From positions 1 through 64,000 of the forward strand of contig RAZJ01000010.1 of the NCBI GenBank assembly GCA_003612625.1: a stretch of DNA of 64,000 bases. The letters run 5' to 3'. A model generated the notes under the pieces. It did not search any database. It was not told the DNA's origin and saw only the letters and a program-made list of their open reading frames with translations. Below, in pieces: positions 7,681-16,338 of the stretch. Both the position numbers and the translations under genes were made by a program. Source of the DNA: a bacterium 1XD42-1. GTDB lineage: Bacteria > Bacillota > Clostridia > Oscillospirales > Ruminococcaceae. The first letter of the stretch is position 1. The number at the start of each line of letters is the position of its first letter.

Positions 7681-8823
7681 ATGAAAAAATCAACAAAATA
7701 TGTCTGTTCCCTTGCAGTCGCCGTAATAGCAGTTGCGTTATTATTTGCATTGGATGCAAATAAAACAGGGGCAGGGATGCTGATTTCTATTTTGCAAAAA
7801 AGTGCCATTTTAGCAGTCGTTGCAGTTTCTATGAATTTGCTGAATGGCTTTACAGGTTTGTTTTCTTTAGGGCAGGCTGGATTCATGTCCATTGGCGCCT
7901 ATATTACAGCAATCCTGACAATTCCGGTAAAAAACCTGGATGGCGTTTATTATATGAGTGGGATAGCCCCTTGGCTGCGGGCGTTGAAAGAAGGGATGGA
8001 AGCTTCTCCTTCCTGGCTCCAGGCCATTTATCCGTTTTTAGCTATGATCGTGGGAGCCTTAGTTGCGGCAGGCTTTGCCGCTTTAATCGGAATCCCCGTT
8101 CTCCGCTTAAAAAGTGATTATCTGGCGATTGCCACGTTAGGGTTTTCTGAAATTATCCGGGCGATTTTTTCCAGCCCTCAGATGGATCAGATTACAAATG
8201 GTTCTTATGGGTTAAATAAAGTCCCTACATTTCCATCCGTATTTGGTCTGCCTTCGCTTTTTACTCCCTTTATTGTTGCTGCCGTTAGCATTGCTTTATT
8301 GGTATTGCTGATCAATTCTACTTATGGCCGGGCCTTTAAAGCAATCCGGGAAGATGAAATTGCAGCCGAAGCCATGGGGATCAATTTGTTCCGCCATAAG
8401 GAATGGTCCTTTGTTATCAGCTCCTTTTTTACTGCCATTGCAGGGGGCCTGCTGGCAATGTTTATGCGTTCCATTGAAGCAAAAACATTCAGCATTACTT
8501 TAACGTATGATATTCTGTTAATCGTTGTAATCGGGGGCCTTGGCAGTGTAACCGGCAGTGTGTTAAGTGCTTTTATCGTTACTGCCAGCAAAGAATGGTG
8601 GCTGCGCTTTTTCGACCAGCCTTTGATAATCGGCGGCTGGCAGGTGCCTTTATTCCGTACCGGTTTCCGGATGGTTATTTTCTCTTTGCTGCTGATGATT
8701 GTGGTATTATTTTACCGTCAGGGACTTATGGGTAATAAAGAATTTACCTGGGATGGTTTGGCACGGTTCTTCCGGAAGCTTGGCAAGAAGCCTGCACAGG
8801 CGAAAGGTGGTGCGGAAGGATGA
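7681..8823 (+). CDS. livM: Branched-chain amino-acid ABC transporter permease LivM
   Basis: The second permease, 380 residues, with a long first hydrophobic segment. Family markers include GLFSLGQAGFMSIGAY and, later, VVIGGLGSVTGSVLSAF, the ATPase contact loop. A GTG at 7672 is in frame, but AAGGTG lies 8 nt before the ATG at 7681, which overlaps nothing and follows livH by five bases. The C-terminal tail is basic and cytoplasmic. Its stop overlaps the start of livG, so translation is probably coupled. Confidence 0.9.
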   Translation: MKKSTKYVCSLAVAVIAVALLFALDANKTGAGMLISILQKSAILAVVAVSMNLLNGFTGLFSLGQAGFMSIGAYITAILTIPVKNLDGVYYMSGIAPWLRALKEGMEASPSWLQAIYPFLAMIVGALVAAGFAALIGIPVLRLKSDYLAIATLGFSEIIRAIFSSPQMDQITNGSYGLNKVPTFPSVFGLPSLFTPFIVAAVSIALLVLLINSTYGRAFKAIREDEIAAEAMGINLFRHKEWSFVISSFFTAIAGGLLAMFMRSIEAKTFSITLTYDILLIVVIGGLGSVTGSVLSAFIVTASKEWWLRFFDQPLIIGGWQVPLFRTGFRMVIFSLLLMIVVLFYRQGLMGNKEFTWDGLARFFRKLGKKPAQAKGGAEG

Positions 8824-9659
8824 GCGAAGTGCTTCGCCTGGAAAACGTCACCATGCAGTTTGGCGGTGTTGTTGCTGTAAATGACTTGTCCCTCCATGTG
8901 AACCAAGGGGAAATTGTCGCATTGATTGGCCCCAATGGAGCAGGGAAAACAACTGCTTTTAATGTGATTACAGGGGTTTATACTCCGACAAACGGAGCCA
9001 TCTATTTTAATGGGGATTTGATCGTTTCCAACCATCCCCAGGGCAATATGAAGAAGCTTTACCAAGGGGAAAACCGGGATAAGTTTCCAACAGTAAAGGT
9101 ACAGACTCCTGATGCTATTACACGGTTAGGGGTAGCCCGTACTTTTCAAAATATCCGTTTGTTTAAAGATTTAACCGTTTTTGAAAATGTTTTGATTGCA
9201 AAACATATGCGGGCAAAAGCAGGCATATTTTCAGCAACCTTGCGTTTGAATGCTAAGGAAGAACAGGCTATGCGGAAAGAAACCCAGAATTTGTTAGAAA
9301 TTTTAGGGCTTCAGGATTTAAGCCAGGAGATTTCCGGGAGCCTGCCTTATGGACAGCAGCGGCGGTTGGAAATTGCCCGTGCTTTGGCAACCAATCCTTC
9401 TTTGCTTTTGCTGGATGAACCGGCAGCAGGTATGAATCCTCAGGAAACGGATGAATTGACTGCTTTTATCCGGCAGATTAAAGACGATTATCATTTAACA
9501 GTATTCATGATAGAACATCATATGGATTTGGTTATGGAAATTTCTGACCGTATTTATGTCCTTGATTTTGGGCAGACCATTGCCGAAGGGGACCCGGAAG
9601 AAATCCAAAATAACCCGCGTGTTATAGAGGCTTATTTGGGGGTGCAGGAAGATGCTTAA
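8820..9659 (+). CDS. livG: Branched-chain amino-acid ABC transporter ATP-binding protein LivG
   Basis: A cytoplasmic ATPase of 279 residues. Walker A GPNGAGKTT is at residues 37-45. The signature region LPYGQQRRLEIARALA is a LivG-type variant of LSGGQ, and Walker B is LLLLDEPAAGMNP. An extra insert between Walker A and the Q-loop and the BCA_ABC_TP C-terminal end (IQNNPRVIEAYLG) are typical of LivG. The ATG overlaps the livM stop by 4 nt, and livF overlaps this gene by 8 nt. Confidence 0.92.
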   Translation: MSEVLRLENVTMQFGGVVAVNDLSLHVNQGEIVALIGPNGAGKTTAFNVITGVYTPTNGAIYFNGDLIVSNHPQGNMKKLYQGENRDKFPTVKVQTPDAITRLGVARTFQNIRLFKDLTVFENVLIAKHMRAKAGIFSATLRLNAKEEQAMRKETQNLLEILGLQDLSQEISGSLPYGQQRRLEIARALATNPSLLLLDEPAAGMNPQETDELTAFIRQIKDDYHLTVFMIEHHMDLVMEISDRIYVLDFGQTIAEGDPEEIQNNPRVIEAYLGVQEDA

Positions 9660-10362
9660 AATCAGCGATCTTTATGTGGCCTATGGCGGGATTGAAGCTG
9701 TAAAAGGCATTAGCTTGGAAGTCCCTGACGGCGCTATTGTAACGTTAATTGGCGCAAATGGTGCGGGAAAAAGTACAACGTTGCGGACGATTTGCGGCTT
9801 GGTCAAGCCAAAATCCGGAAGTATCTCCTATCTGGGAGAAGAAATTACCAATGTTCCAACCGAACAACTGGTTAAAAAAGGAATTACTTTGGTTCCGGAA
9901 GGCCGCCGGGTATTTCCCGATTTAACCGTAGAGGAAAATTTAAAAATAGGCGCTTATTTGCGGAGTGGAGAAGATTTAACAGAAGATTTTAAATGGATTT
10001 ATGATTTATTCCCCCGTTTAAAAGAACGCTCCTGGCAGCCTGCGGGAACCCTTTCCGGTGGGGAGCAGCAAATGCTTGCCGTAGGCCGTGCCCTTATGGG
10101 CCATCCGAAATTGATGATGATGGATGAACCATCTTTGGGTCTGGCGCCATTGGTAGTGCAGGGGATTTTTGACATTATCAAAGAAGTTCACAAACAGGGT
10201 GTAACCATTCTGTTGATTGAACAAAATGCAAATATGGCCTTGCGGATTGCGGATTACGGCTATGTTTTGGAAACAGGCGTCATTACAATGGACAATACAG
10301 GAGCAGCGTTGCTATCGAATGAAGAAGTAAGGGCTGCTTACTTGGGAAAGAAACGGAAATAA
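9652..10362 (+). CDS. livF: Branched-chain amino-acid ABC transporter ATP-binding protein LivF
   Basis: The second ATPase of the LIV transporter, 236 residues, the normal length. Walker A GANGAGKST at 34-42, signature LSGGEQQM, Walker B LMMMDEPSLGL and the H-loop region are all intact. It pairs with LivG as a heterodimer under LivH/LivM. It is the last gene of the operon; a 12-bp hairpin follows within ten bases of its stop. Confidence 0.93.
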   Translation: MLKISDLYVAYGGIEAVKGISLEVPDGAIVTLIGANGAGKSTTLRTICGLVKPKSGSISYLGEEITNVPTEQLVKKGITLVPEGRRVFPDLTVEENLKIGAYLRSGEDLTEDFKWIYDLFPRLKERSWQPAGTLSGGEQQMLAVGRALMGHPKLMMMDEPSLGLAPLVVQGIFDIIKEVHKQGVTILLIEQNANMALRIADYGYVLETGVITMDNTGAALLSNEEVRAAYLGKKRK

Positions 10363-10369
10363 TGGTTTT

Positions 10370-10414
10370 ACCCCTGAAAAACTCTGTGGAAATTCCGCAG
10401 GATTTTTCAGGGGT
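10370..10414 (+). terminator. Hairpin after livF
   Basis: A 12-bp stem (10370-10381 with 10403-10414) whose loop can pair further (TGTGGAA with TTCCGCA). The tail TATTTG is only weakly T-rich. It separates the liv operon from the acetyltransferase gene. Confidence 0.65.
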
Positions 10415-10433
10415 TATTTGTAGGAGGATAGGG

Positions 10434-11174
10434 ATGAATTTAGAAAAAATAGCATCTTTTTTTGAAGGCTGGGAAGAAACCATGATTTGGTCCTGTTTAC
10501 AAGGATGTATGGGAGAAATATCACCAGATGATTTAGAAAATCCAAAAGCAGCTATGCTTACATTGGGAGATTTTTGTTTTTTTGGCGGGGAACCCTCGGA
10601 AACCCTGGTCAAACAAGCTGCGGTTTTTATTCTTGTCCCCCAAAACCAGGATTGGGCGCAAGCGATTGAATCGGTATGGCAGGATGGAGTAACAAAAGGT
10701 GTCCGGTATGCAATTCAAAAGGAACCGGATATTTTTAATTTGGAGAAGCTGTCCCAATATGCTCATTCCCTGGATAGAGCTTATTCCGTTCAGTTGTTTG
10801 ATCGGGGGATTTATGAAGCCGCTTTAGCAGAAAGCTGGTCTAAGGATCTCTGTTCGTTGTTCCCAAATTATGAAGATTTTAAAAGCCGCGGTATGGGTGC
10901 AGCAGTCCTTTTTCAAGGGCAGCTTGTTGCAGGCGCTTCTTCTTATTCTGCATATCACGGCGGGATTGAAATTGAAATTGATACAAAACCTGAATTCCGG
11001 CGGAAAGGGCTTGCTACGGCCTGTGGTGCAAGGCTGATTTTAGAATGTCTTGCGCGGGGGTTATATCCGAGCTGGGATGCCCACGATCTGCGTTCTGTCA
11101 TGCTGGCAGAAAAACTGGGCTATCATAGGGATAAACCTTATCCCGTTTATTTTTTAAAAAATAAAGAAAATTAG
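10434..11174 (+). CDS. GNAT-family acetyltransferase
   Basis: A 246-residue protein of the GNAT_acetyltran type found in Firmicutes: a poorly conserved N-terminal half and a C-terminal acetyl-CoA binding fold. The acetyl-CoA loop appears as EFRRKGLATACGARLI (about residues 187-202), followed by PSWDAHDLRSVMLAEKLGY, a hallmark of this subfamily. The open frame extends upstream to 10362, but AGGAGG at 10422-10427 and the hairpin in between make the ATG at 10434 the real start. The substrate is unknown. It is probably transcribed by read-through from liv or from an unseen promoter. Confidence 0.85.
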   Translation: MNLEKIASFFEGWEETMIWSCLQGCMGEISPDDLENPKAAMLTLGDFCFFGGEPSETLVKQAAVFILVPQNQDWAQAIESVWQDGVTKGVRYAIQKEPDIFNLEKLSQYAHSLDRAYSVQLFDRGIYEAALAESWSKDLCSLFPNYEDFKSRGMGAAVLFQGQLVAGASSYSAYHGGIEIEIDTKPEFRRKGLATACGARLILECLARGLYPSWDAHDLRSVMLAEKLGYHRDKPYPVYFLKNKEN

Positions 11175-11185
11175 TGGAAAAACCA

Positions 11186-11214
11186 TTGACAAAACGAGTT
11201 AGCAATGGTAAACT
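11186..11214 (+). promoter_or_regulatory. Promoter of the feo operon
   Basis: A perfect -35 TTGACA at 11186-11191, a 17-nt spacer and TAAACT at 11209-11214. Two palindromes follow immediately and probably control it. Confidence 0.75.
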
Positions 11215-11223
11215 AAAAAGCGC

Positions 11224-11279
11224 AATAAAGGTTAGCTGAATCTAACCTTTATTTTTGAGGATGTAGTTAGCTATAACTA
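11224..11279 (+). promoter_or_regulatory. Candidate metal-regulator operators / attenuator upstream of feoA
   Basis: Element 1 is a 12-bp inverted repeat AATAAAGGTTAG / CTAACCTTTATT (11224-11235 and 11242-11253) with a TTTTT tail. It could fold as a terminator or, as DNA, present GGTTAG...CTAACC half-sites. Element 2 is TAGTTA-GCTA-TAACTA (11264-11279). Both resemble the TTAGGTTAG-type half-sites of the DtxR/IdeR iron regulators. Placement just downstream of the -10 box fits iron-dependent repression. No regulator gene lies in the window. Confidence 0.5.
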
Positions 11280-11305
11280 ATATAAGAAAGGGGCTGATTT
11301 TCATT

Positions 11306-11515
11306 ATGCCGTTGACAATGGCACGTTGCGGGGAAACTGCTACTGTGAAACAGATCCATGGAAAAGATGAAGCAAAACGCTTTTTAGCAAGTTTAGGGTT
11401 TGTGGAAGGAGGGAAAGTTACCATTATTTCTGAAATGGGCGGCAACTTAATTGTGAATATAAAAGAAACCCGGATTGCTTTAAGTAAAGCAATGGCAAAT
11501 AAAATTATGGTTTAA
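11306..11515 (+). CDS. feoA: FeoA-domain protein (first copy)
   Basis: A 69-residue SH3-like FeoA domain protein. FeoA is a small cytoplasmic partner of the ferrous iron permease FeoB. The sequence follows the family pattern: a short N-terminal strand, GxTATVKQIHGKDEAKRFLASLGF, and a C-terminal strand ending in TRIALSKAMANKIMV. AAAGGGG lies rather far (about 12 nt) from the ATG. It starts a four-gene operon. It is more diverged than the second FeoA, lacking the usual RL..LGI..G core, so the two may have different partners. Confidence 0.85.
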   Translation: MPLTMARCGETATVKQIHGKDEAKRFLASLGFVEGGKVTIISEMGGNLIVNIKETRIALSKAMANKIMV

Positions 11516-11530
11516 GGGGGAAAGCAGGCC

Positions 11531-11752
11531 ATGAAATCATTAAAAGAGTCGAAATGCGGGGAAACTGTTACCGTTCAGAAGCTTCTGGGGGAAGGTGCAT
11601 TGAAACGGCGGATTATGGATATGGGGATTACAAAAGGGACATCGGTTTATATCCGTAAAGTAGCACCTTTGGGAGATCCGGTAGAAATTACAGTCCGCGG
11701 ATACGAACTTTCCATCCGCAAAGGTGATGCAGAAAACATCTTAGTTGGATAA
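11531..11752 (+). CDS. feoA: FeoA-domain protein (second copy)
   Basis: A 73-residue FeoA domain close to the family consensus: LLGEGALKRRIMDMGITKGTSVYIRK and then PLGDPVEITVRGYELSIRKGDAENI, here given as separate pieces of a continuous fold. AAGGGGG precedes the ATG. It lies between the first feoA and feoB, spaced 15 and 53 nt. Tandem FeoA proteins ahead of FeoB are known in Clostridia. The role is to support or regulate FeoB; the mechanism is not settled. Confidence 0.9.
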   Translation: MKSLKESKCGETVTVQKLLGEGALKRRIMDMGITKGTSVYIRKVAPLGDPVEITVRGYELSIRKGDAENILVG

Positions 11753-11805
11753 AATTCTTGCAAAACAGAGAATAAAATATTATGATTGAGGAGGCTTACA
11801 ATAAA

Positions 11806-13962
11806 ATGGCGATTAAGTTAGCGCTGGCAGGCAATCCCAACTGTGGAAAAACAACCATGTTTAATCATTTAACAGGCTCCAGCCAATATGTAGGCAACTG
11901 GCCCGGAGTTACAGTAGAAAAAAAGGAAGGAAAGCTGCGGGGCCATAAAGAGGTTATTGTAACAGATTTACCAGGGATTTATTCTCTTTCCCCTTATACA
12001 TTGGAAGAAGTTGTCACACGGGATTATATCATGAAGGAGCATCCTGATGTCATAATTGATTTGGTGGATGGCTCTAATATTGAACGGAATCTTTATCTTA
12101 CCACTCAAATTACAGAAATGGGATATCCGGTTATTATTGCTTTAAATATGATGGATATTGTCAAAAAGAATGGGGATAAAATTGATATAGAGAAACTTTC
12201 TGCGGCCCTTGGGTGCCAGATCATTGAAACTTCTGCAATCAAAGGCGAAGGCTTGGATAAATTGGCGGAGCAGGCAATACAAATGGCAAAAAGCAGTTCT
12301 AAAACCATGCCGCAGCATACATTTTCACCGCAAATAGAAGATAAACTGGAACAGATCCACAAATTGATTGCAGATATTGTCCCTGCTGAAAGTGCCCGCT
12401 GGTATGCTGTGAAATTATTTGAGCGTGACAGTAAAGTGATGGAACAGTTCCAATTTGCCGATACTGTAAAAGAACGTTTGGAAAATATGATTGCGGAATG
12501 TGAAACAGCTTTTGATGATGACAGTGAAAGCATAATTACCAATGAACGGTATCAGTATATTGCCAAACTCATGAAAAACTGCGTACATAAAAAATCCAGC
12601 GGTATGACAGTTTCAGATAAAATTGACCGGATTGTGACTAACCGCTGGTTAGCACTCCCTATTTTTGCGGCAATTATGTTCCTTGTCTATTATGTATCGG
12701 TTTCCTGGCTGGGTACCATTGTGACAGACTGGACAAATGATACTTTATTTGCTGAAACCATACAGCCTGCTGTCAGCGGTCTTTTAGAAAATATTGGTGC
12801 AGCCGATTGGCTCACAGGATTGGTAGTAGACGGTATTATTGGCGGCATTGGTGCAATATTAGGTTTTGTTCCCCAAATGATGATTTTATTCTTCTTTCTT
12901 TCTATTTTAGAAGACTGCGGTTACATGGCCAGGGTTGCTTTTATTATGGACCGGATATTCCGCAAGTTTGGCCTGTCTGGGAAAAGCTTCATTCCGATGC
13001 TGATTGCTTCCGGCTGCGGCGTTCCTGGCATTATGGCAACCCGTACTATTGAAAATGAAAAAGATCGGCGTATGACCATTATGACCACAACTTTTATTCC
13101 CTGCGGTGCAAAGCTGCCGATCATTGCTCTCATTGCCGGGGCAGTTTTCCCGGAAATCACTTGGATGGCGCCTGCTACTTATTTCTTTGGCATTTTTATG
13201 GTGATTATTTCCGGAATTATCCTGAAGAAAACAAAGCTTTTTGCAGGCGATCCGGCACCTTTTGTAATGGAGCTCCCGCAATATCATTTTCCTGCGGCAA
13301 AAGGTGTTTTACTGCACATGTGGGAACGTGGAAAAGCCTTTATGATTAAAGCTGGTACGGTCATTTTCTTAGCCTGCGGCATCATTTGGTTCTTGCAGAA
13401 TTTTGGATTTGGCCCTGACGGATTTGGGATGCTGGAAGATCAAAATGCCAGCCTGTTAGCCGCTATGGGAAATCTGCTGGCTCCTTTATTTGCACCGTTA
13501 GGCTTTGGAAATTGGCAGGCGGCTGTTGCCAGTGTTTCCGGATTGGTGGCAAAAGAAAATGTTATTACAACATTTGGTATCTTGTTTGGCTTGGGCGAGG
13601 TGGCAGAAGATGATCCTGCTTTATTGGCAGCCGTTCCAGCCCTGTTTACTACCAGCGCCAGCGCATTAGCATTTATGGTCTTTAATTTAACCTGTGCTCC
13701 TTGTTTTGCGGCAATTGGCGCTATCCGCCGGGAAATGATGAGTGCAAAATGGACTTGGTTTGCTATTGGCTATATGACAGGCATGGCTTATATTATGGCA
13801 TTTATTATCAATCAATTAGGCGGCCTGCTTTATGGCGTTCCCTTTGGGATTGGTCAGATTCTTGCTTTCCTCTGTGTTGCAGTCCTTCTCTGGTTCCTGT
13901 TCCGCAGCGGTAAATCAGAGCAAAAACTGCGTCATAATATGGCAGCCAGTGTAAGCGCTTAA
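11806..13962 (+). CDS. feoB: Ferrous iron transport protein B
   Basis: A membrane Fe2+ importer of 718 residues. The N-terminal G domain has G1 GNPNCGKTT (residues 9-17), G3 DLPG and G4 NMMD, followed by a helical switch domain to about residue 260. The rest carries two Gate (nucleoside-recognition-like) domains and the FeoB_C region, with conserved Cys-containing helices (ASGCGVPGIMATRT, and later NLTCAPCFAAIGAIRRE). The open frame starts at 11782, but GAGGAGG at 11788-11794 lies 11 nt before the ATG at 11806, which gives the standard MAIKLALAGNPN start. Confidence 0.96.
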   Translation: MAIKLALAGNPNCGKTTMFNHLTGSSQYVGNWPGVTVEKKEGKLRGHKEVIVTDLPGIYSLSPYTLEEVVTRDYIMKEHPDVIIDLVDGSNIERNLYLTTQITEMGYPVIIALNMMDIVKKNGDKIDIEKLSAALGCQIIETSAIKGEGLDKLAEQAIQMAKSSSKTMPQHTFSPQIEDKLEQIHKLIADIVPAESARWYAVKLFERDSKVMEQFQFADTVKERLENMIAECETAFDDDSESIITNERYQYIAKLMKNCVHKKSSGMTVSDKIDRIVTNRWLALPIFAAIMFLVYYVSVSWLGTIVTDWTNDTLFAETIQPAVSGLLENIGAADWLTGLVVDGIIGGIGAILGFVPQMMILFFFLSILEDCGYMARVAFIMDRIFRKFGLSGKSFIPMLIASGCGVPGIMATRTIENEKDRRMTIMTTTFIPCGAKLPIIALIAGAVFPEITWMAPATYFFGIFMVIISGIILKKTKLFAGDPAPFVMELPQYHFPAAKGVLLHMWERGKAFMIKAGTVIFLACGIIWFLQNFGFGPDGFGMLEDQNASLLAAMGNLLAPLFAPLGFGNWQAAVASVSGLVAKENVITTFGILFGLGEVAEDDPALLAAVPALFTTSASALAFMVFNLTCAPCFAAIGAIRREMMSAKWTWFAIGYMTGMAYIMAFIINQLGGLLYGVPFGIGQILAFLCVAVLLWFLFRSGKSEQKLRHNMAASVSA

Positions 13963-13988
13963 ATTTAGAAAAGGATGCTGATTTTTAG

Positions 13989-14132
13989 ATGGTTACATGG
14001 ATTGTTTTAGGCATTATTTTAATTGCAGCTTTTTTTGCGGCCCGTTATTCCTTCCGGAAAGCGAAAAATGGTGAATGTATTGGTTGTTCCGGCTGTAAAA
14101 ATGGCTGTCATTGCCAGCATAAAGTAAAATGA
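13989..14132 (+). CDS. FeoB-associated Cys-rich membrane protein
   Basis: A 47-residue peptide: one membrane helix (VTWIVLGIILIAAFFAARY) followed by a short basic stretch and a tail with five cysteines and two histidines (CIGCSGCKNGCHCQH). This matches the FeoB-associated Cys-rich membrane protein family found after feoB in Firmicutes. AAAGGATG lies upstream. It is 26 nt after feoB and before the operon terminator. The cysteine tail probably binds iron or another metal near the pore; this is inference. Confidence 0.88.
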   Translation: MVTWIVLGIILIAAFFAARYSFRKAKNGECIGCSGCKNGCHCQHKVK

Positions 14133-14161
14133 AAAAAGGCGTCAATATGACGCCTTTTTTC
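14131..14161. terminator. Bidirectional terminator after the feo operon
   Basis: A 14-bp stem (14131-14144 with 14148-14161), 3-nt loop, with A6 before and T6 after. It ends the feo operon and, on the minus strand, the cupin gene that converges from the other side. Confidence 0.9.
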
Positions 14162-14173
14162 ATTTGTACCACC

Positions 14174-14497
14174 TTAAAAGACAACAACCAGCAGCATTTT
14201 AAATTGTTCTTTGCCATATACAGCATGAGGATGGTTTTTCGGCATTACAATTGATTCGCCTTCATGGAGTTCATAAGGAATACCGTCAATGGTAATTTTT
14301 CCTACGCCGTCCAGACATGTGACAAAAGCATCCCCGCCGGATTCATGGGTGCTGATTTCCTCGTCTTTGTCAAAAGCAAATAAGGTAATACTAAGGGAAT
14401 TATTTTGTGCCAAAGTTTTGCTGACAACCTGGCCCTGTTGATAAGACACCTGATCTTTTAAGACCAATACTTCTGATTTGCTGATATTTTTTATCAT
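14174..14497 (-). CDS. Single-domain cupin protein
   Basis: A 107-residue protein of the small cupin type. Cupin motif 1 appears as ISTHESGGDAFVTCLDG and motif 2 as HEGESIVMPKNHPHAV, giving the His residues (and a Glu in motif 1) that bind a metal. The beta-barrel covers nearly the whole protein. GGAGG lies before the ATG. It stands between the feo terminator and the YesM gene on the same strand, separated by 32 nt from the kinase stop. The substrate is unknown; such proteins include small isomerases, oxygenases and sensors. Confidence 0.85.
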   Translation of the reverse strand: MIKNISKSEVLVLKDQVSYQQGQVVSKTLAQNNSLSITLFAFDKDEEISTHESGGDAFVTCLDGVGKITIDGIPYELHEGESIVMPKNHPHAVYGKEQFKMLLVVVF

Positions 14498-14529
14498 GAT
14501 GAAATTCCTCCATTCAAAAAATAACTTGA

Positions 14530-16338
14530 TTAAAGAGCTTTTGAAGACTCAGCCGGCAGGCGTATCTCTACTTCTGTGCCTTTGCCCAGTTCGCTGTGGT
14601 ACTGTAACCCGTAATCTGGCCCATAAAGAAGCTGGATGCGCCGATGGGTATTATAGACAGCAATATTATTTCCTTTTCCGCCGCTGTTTCCCATTAAAAT
14701 CCGGGATAATTTTTCCGGCGGGATACCAACGCCATCATCAGAAACTAAAATTACGACTGTATTTCCTTCCAGCCATCCTGTCAAAACAATGGTTCCGCAT
14801 TTTTCAGACTTTTCTAATATTCCATGAAGGATGCTGTTTTCTACTACGGGCTGAAAAGTTAATTTTGGAATGGGGTAATCCATTAAATAATCTGGAATAT
14901 CCATAACAAAATCAATCCCGCCGTTAAAGCGCATATTTTGGAGCCGGACATAAATCGAAACATGTTCTGTTTCATCCGCAATAGAAGCAATGGTTTCTTT
15001 GCGGCTCAGGGTAAGCTTATAAAACCGGGAAAGGGCATGGACAGCTTCTGAAACTTCCTGAGAACGGCCCTGCTGGGCAAGCCAGTTGATCATATCCATT
15101 GTATTATAAAGGAAATGAGGATTGATTTGGGCTTGCAGGGAATGAAATTCAGCAACCCGTAAATCTTCGGCAGCTTTGGCCTGATCTTCCATAAGCTGAT
15201 TCATAACACGGGTCATATAATTATAAGTATCAATCAAATGACCAATTTCATCCTGACTGTCGGAGGCAGGCAAAGCAGTAGGAGGACCTGTCCGGACTTT
15301 CGTCATTTGTTCGATAACAGTAGAAATTCTGCGTGTAATGGAATGGGATAATCCGGTAGCAATTAAAAAAGCGGTGAGGATACATCCAATATAAATAAAA
15401 AGAAATTCCAGCATCATAAAAATACTTTTAGAAATGATAGGGCCGGAAGGCATTACAACAACCATAAACCAATCGGCTTGTGCAATGTTATAAAATCCGG
15501 CATAAACATCATTGCCTAAAACATTTTTCAGAACGAAATTATTAGAGGACATAAAAAAGTTACGGACAATATCATAATCAAAATGGTAAATACCTGCTAA
15601 AGCTTCATTAGAAGTAGCTACAATACTGTCCCGGTCATTGATTAAATAAGCTACGCTTTCTTCTGCGGTTAGATTATCTGCTAAAAGCTTTGCAAAAGGT
15701 TTTTTTGAATAATAAACGGCAGAATAGCAGGGGAGAGAAGAACCGTTATACCGCATGGTATCCCGGGAAATATAGGCTAAATCGCCATATTTTTGGATTT
15801 CTTCCGGGCTGAGATAGAAAGAGGGGCAATATAAGGTCCGGAGATTGGTACGGCCTTTAAAAATACCATTCCAATAGGTACCCAAAGCGCTTTGCATAGG
15901 CAGGAAAACACTGGAAAGGCCGGGAATATCAAAAAAAGGGTCATCCTTCGGTAAATCAATATAAATCCGGATATCTGTAATCAGCTCGGTATCGATCAGG
16001 CTGGAAACTTGCCGGTGGAAAAGGGAAATATCGTCTTTTCCTGGAAAAGCTTCAGAAGAAAATCCTTGCCGGTGGAACTGGTTATAAAAAGAAAAATTCT
16101 GTAATTGCTGGTGGGTTTGGAGGACTTGGTCCACAATGCCTTCAATCATAGGCGTAGTACGGGCAGAAGAAGTCTGTTCGGTACGGATGGTATCTGCCAG
16201 CACCATATCATATAACTTTCCATAAAAGAAAAGGAACAGAAGCAGGATAGGCAGCGTGGTAATCACCAGATGAGTGATGGTAAATTTTGTTTGCAAGCGG
16301 AGATTGTGGTATTTTCTGGTAACAAATCCATGTTTCAT
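14530..16338 (-). CDS. YesM-type sensor histidine kinase
   Basis: A 602-residue membrane kinase. Residues about 20-45 form the first membrane helix. An extracellular sensing region (Cache-like) follows to about 300, then a second helix (FIYIGCILTAFLIATGLS), a HAMP linker, and the His_kinase domain with HFLYNTMDM holding the phospho-accepting His. The ATP-binding part has the N box VVENSILHG and G box SDDGVGIPPEKL. It overlaps the response-regulator gene by 4 nt. The pair belongs to the YesM/YesN group that usually controls neighbouring sugar ABC transporters, here the divergent operon from 18185. Confidence 0.92.
   Translation of the reverse strand: MKHGFVTRKYHNLRLQTKFTITHLVITTLPILLLFLFFYGKLYDMVLADTIRTEQTSSARTTPMIEGIVDQVLQTHQQLQNFSFYNQFHRQGFSSEAFPGKDDISLFHRQVSSLIDTELITDIRIYIDLPKDDPFFDIPGLSSVFLPMQSALGTYWNGIFKGRTNLRTLYCPSFYLSPEEIQKYGDLAYISRDTMRYNGSSLPCYSAVYYSKKPFAKLLADNLTAEESVAYLINDRDSIVATSNEALAGIYHFDYDIVRNFFMSSNNFVLKNVLGNDVYAGFYNIAQADWFMVVVMPSGPIISKSIFMMLEFLFIYIGCILTAFLIATGLSHSITRRISTVIEQMTKVRTGPPTALPASDSQDEIGHLIDTYNYMTRVMNQLMEDQAKAAEDLRVAEFHSLQAQINPHFLYNTMDMINWLAQQGRSQEVSEAVHALSRFYKLTLSRKETIASIADETEHVSIYVRLQNMRFNGGIDFVMDIPDYLMDYPIPKLTFQPVVENSILHGILEKSEKCGTIVLTGWLEGNTVVILVSDDGVGIPPEKLSRILMGNSGGKGNNIAVYNTHRRIQLLYGPDYGLQYHSELGKGTEVEIRLPAESSKAL

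Noticed and set aside
10362-10433. Upstream extension of the GNAT gene to 10362
   Set aside because: The segment lies inside a hairpin after livF, and a good ribosome binding site precedes the ATG at 10434.
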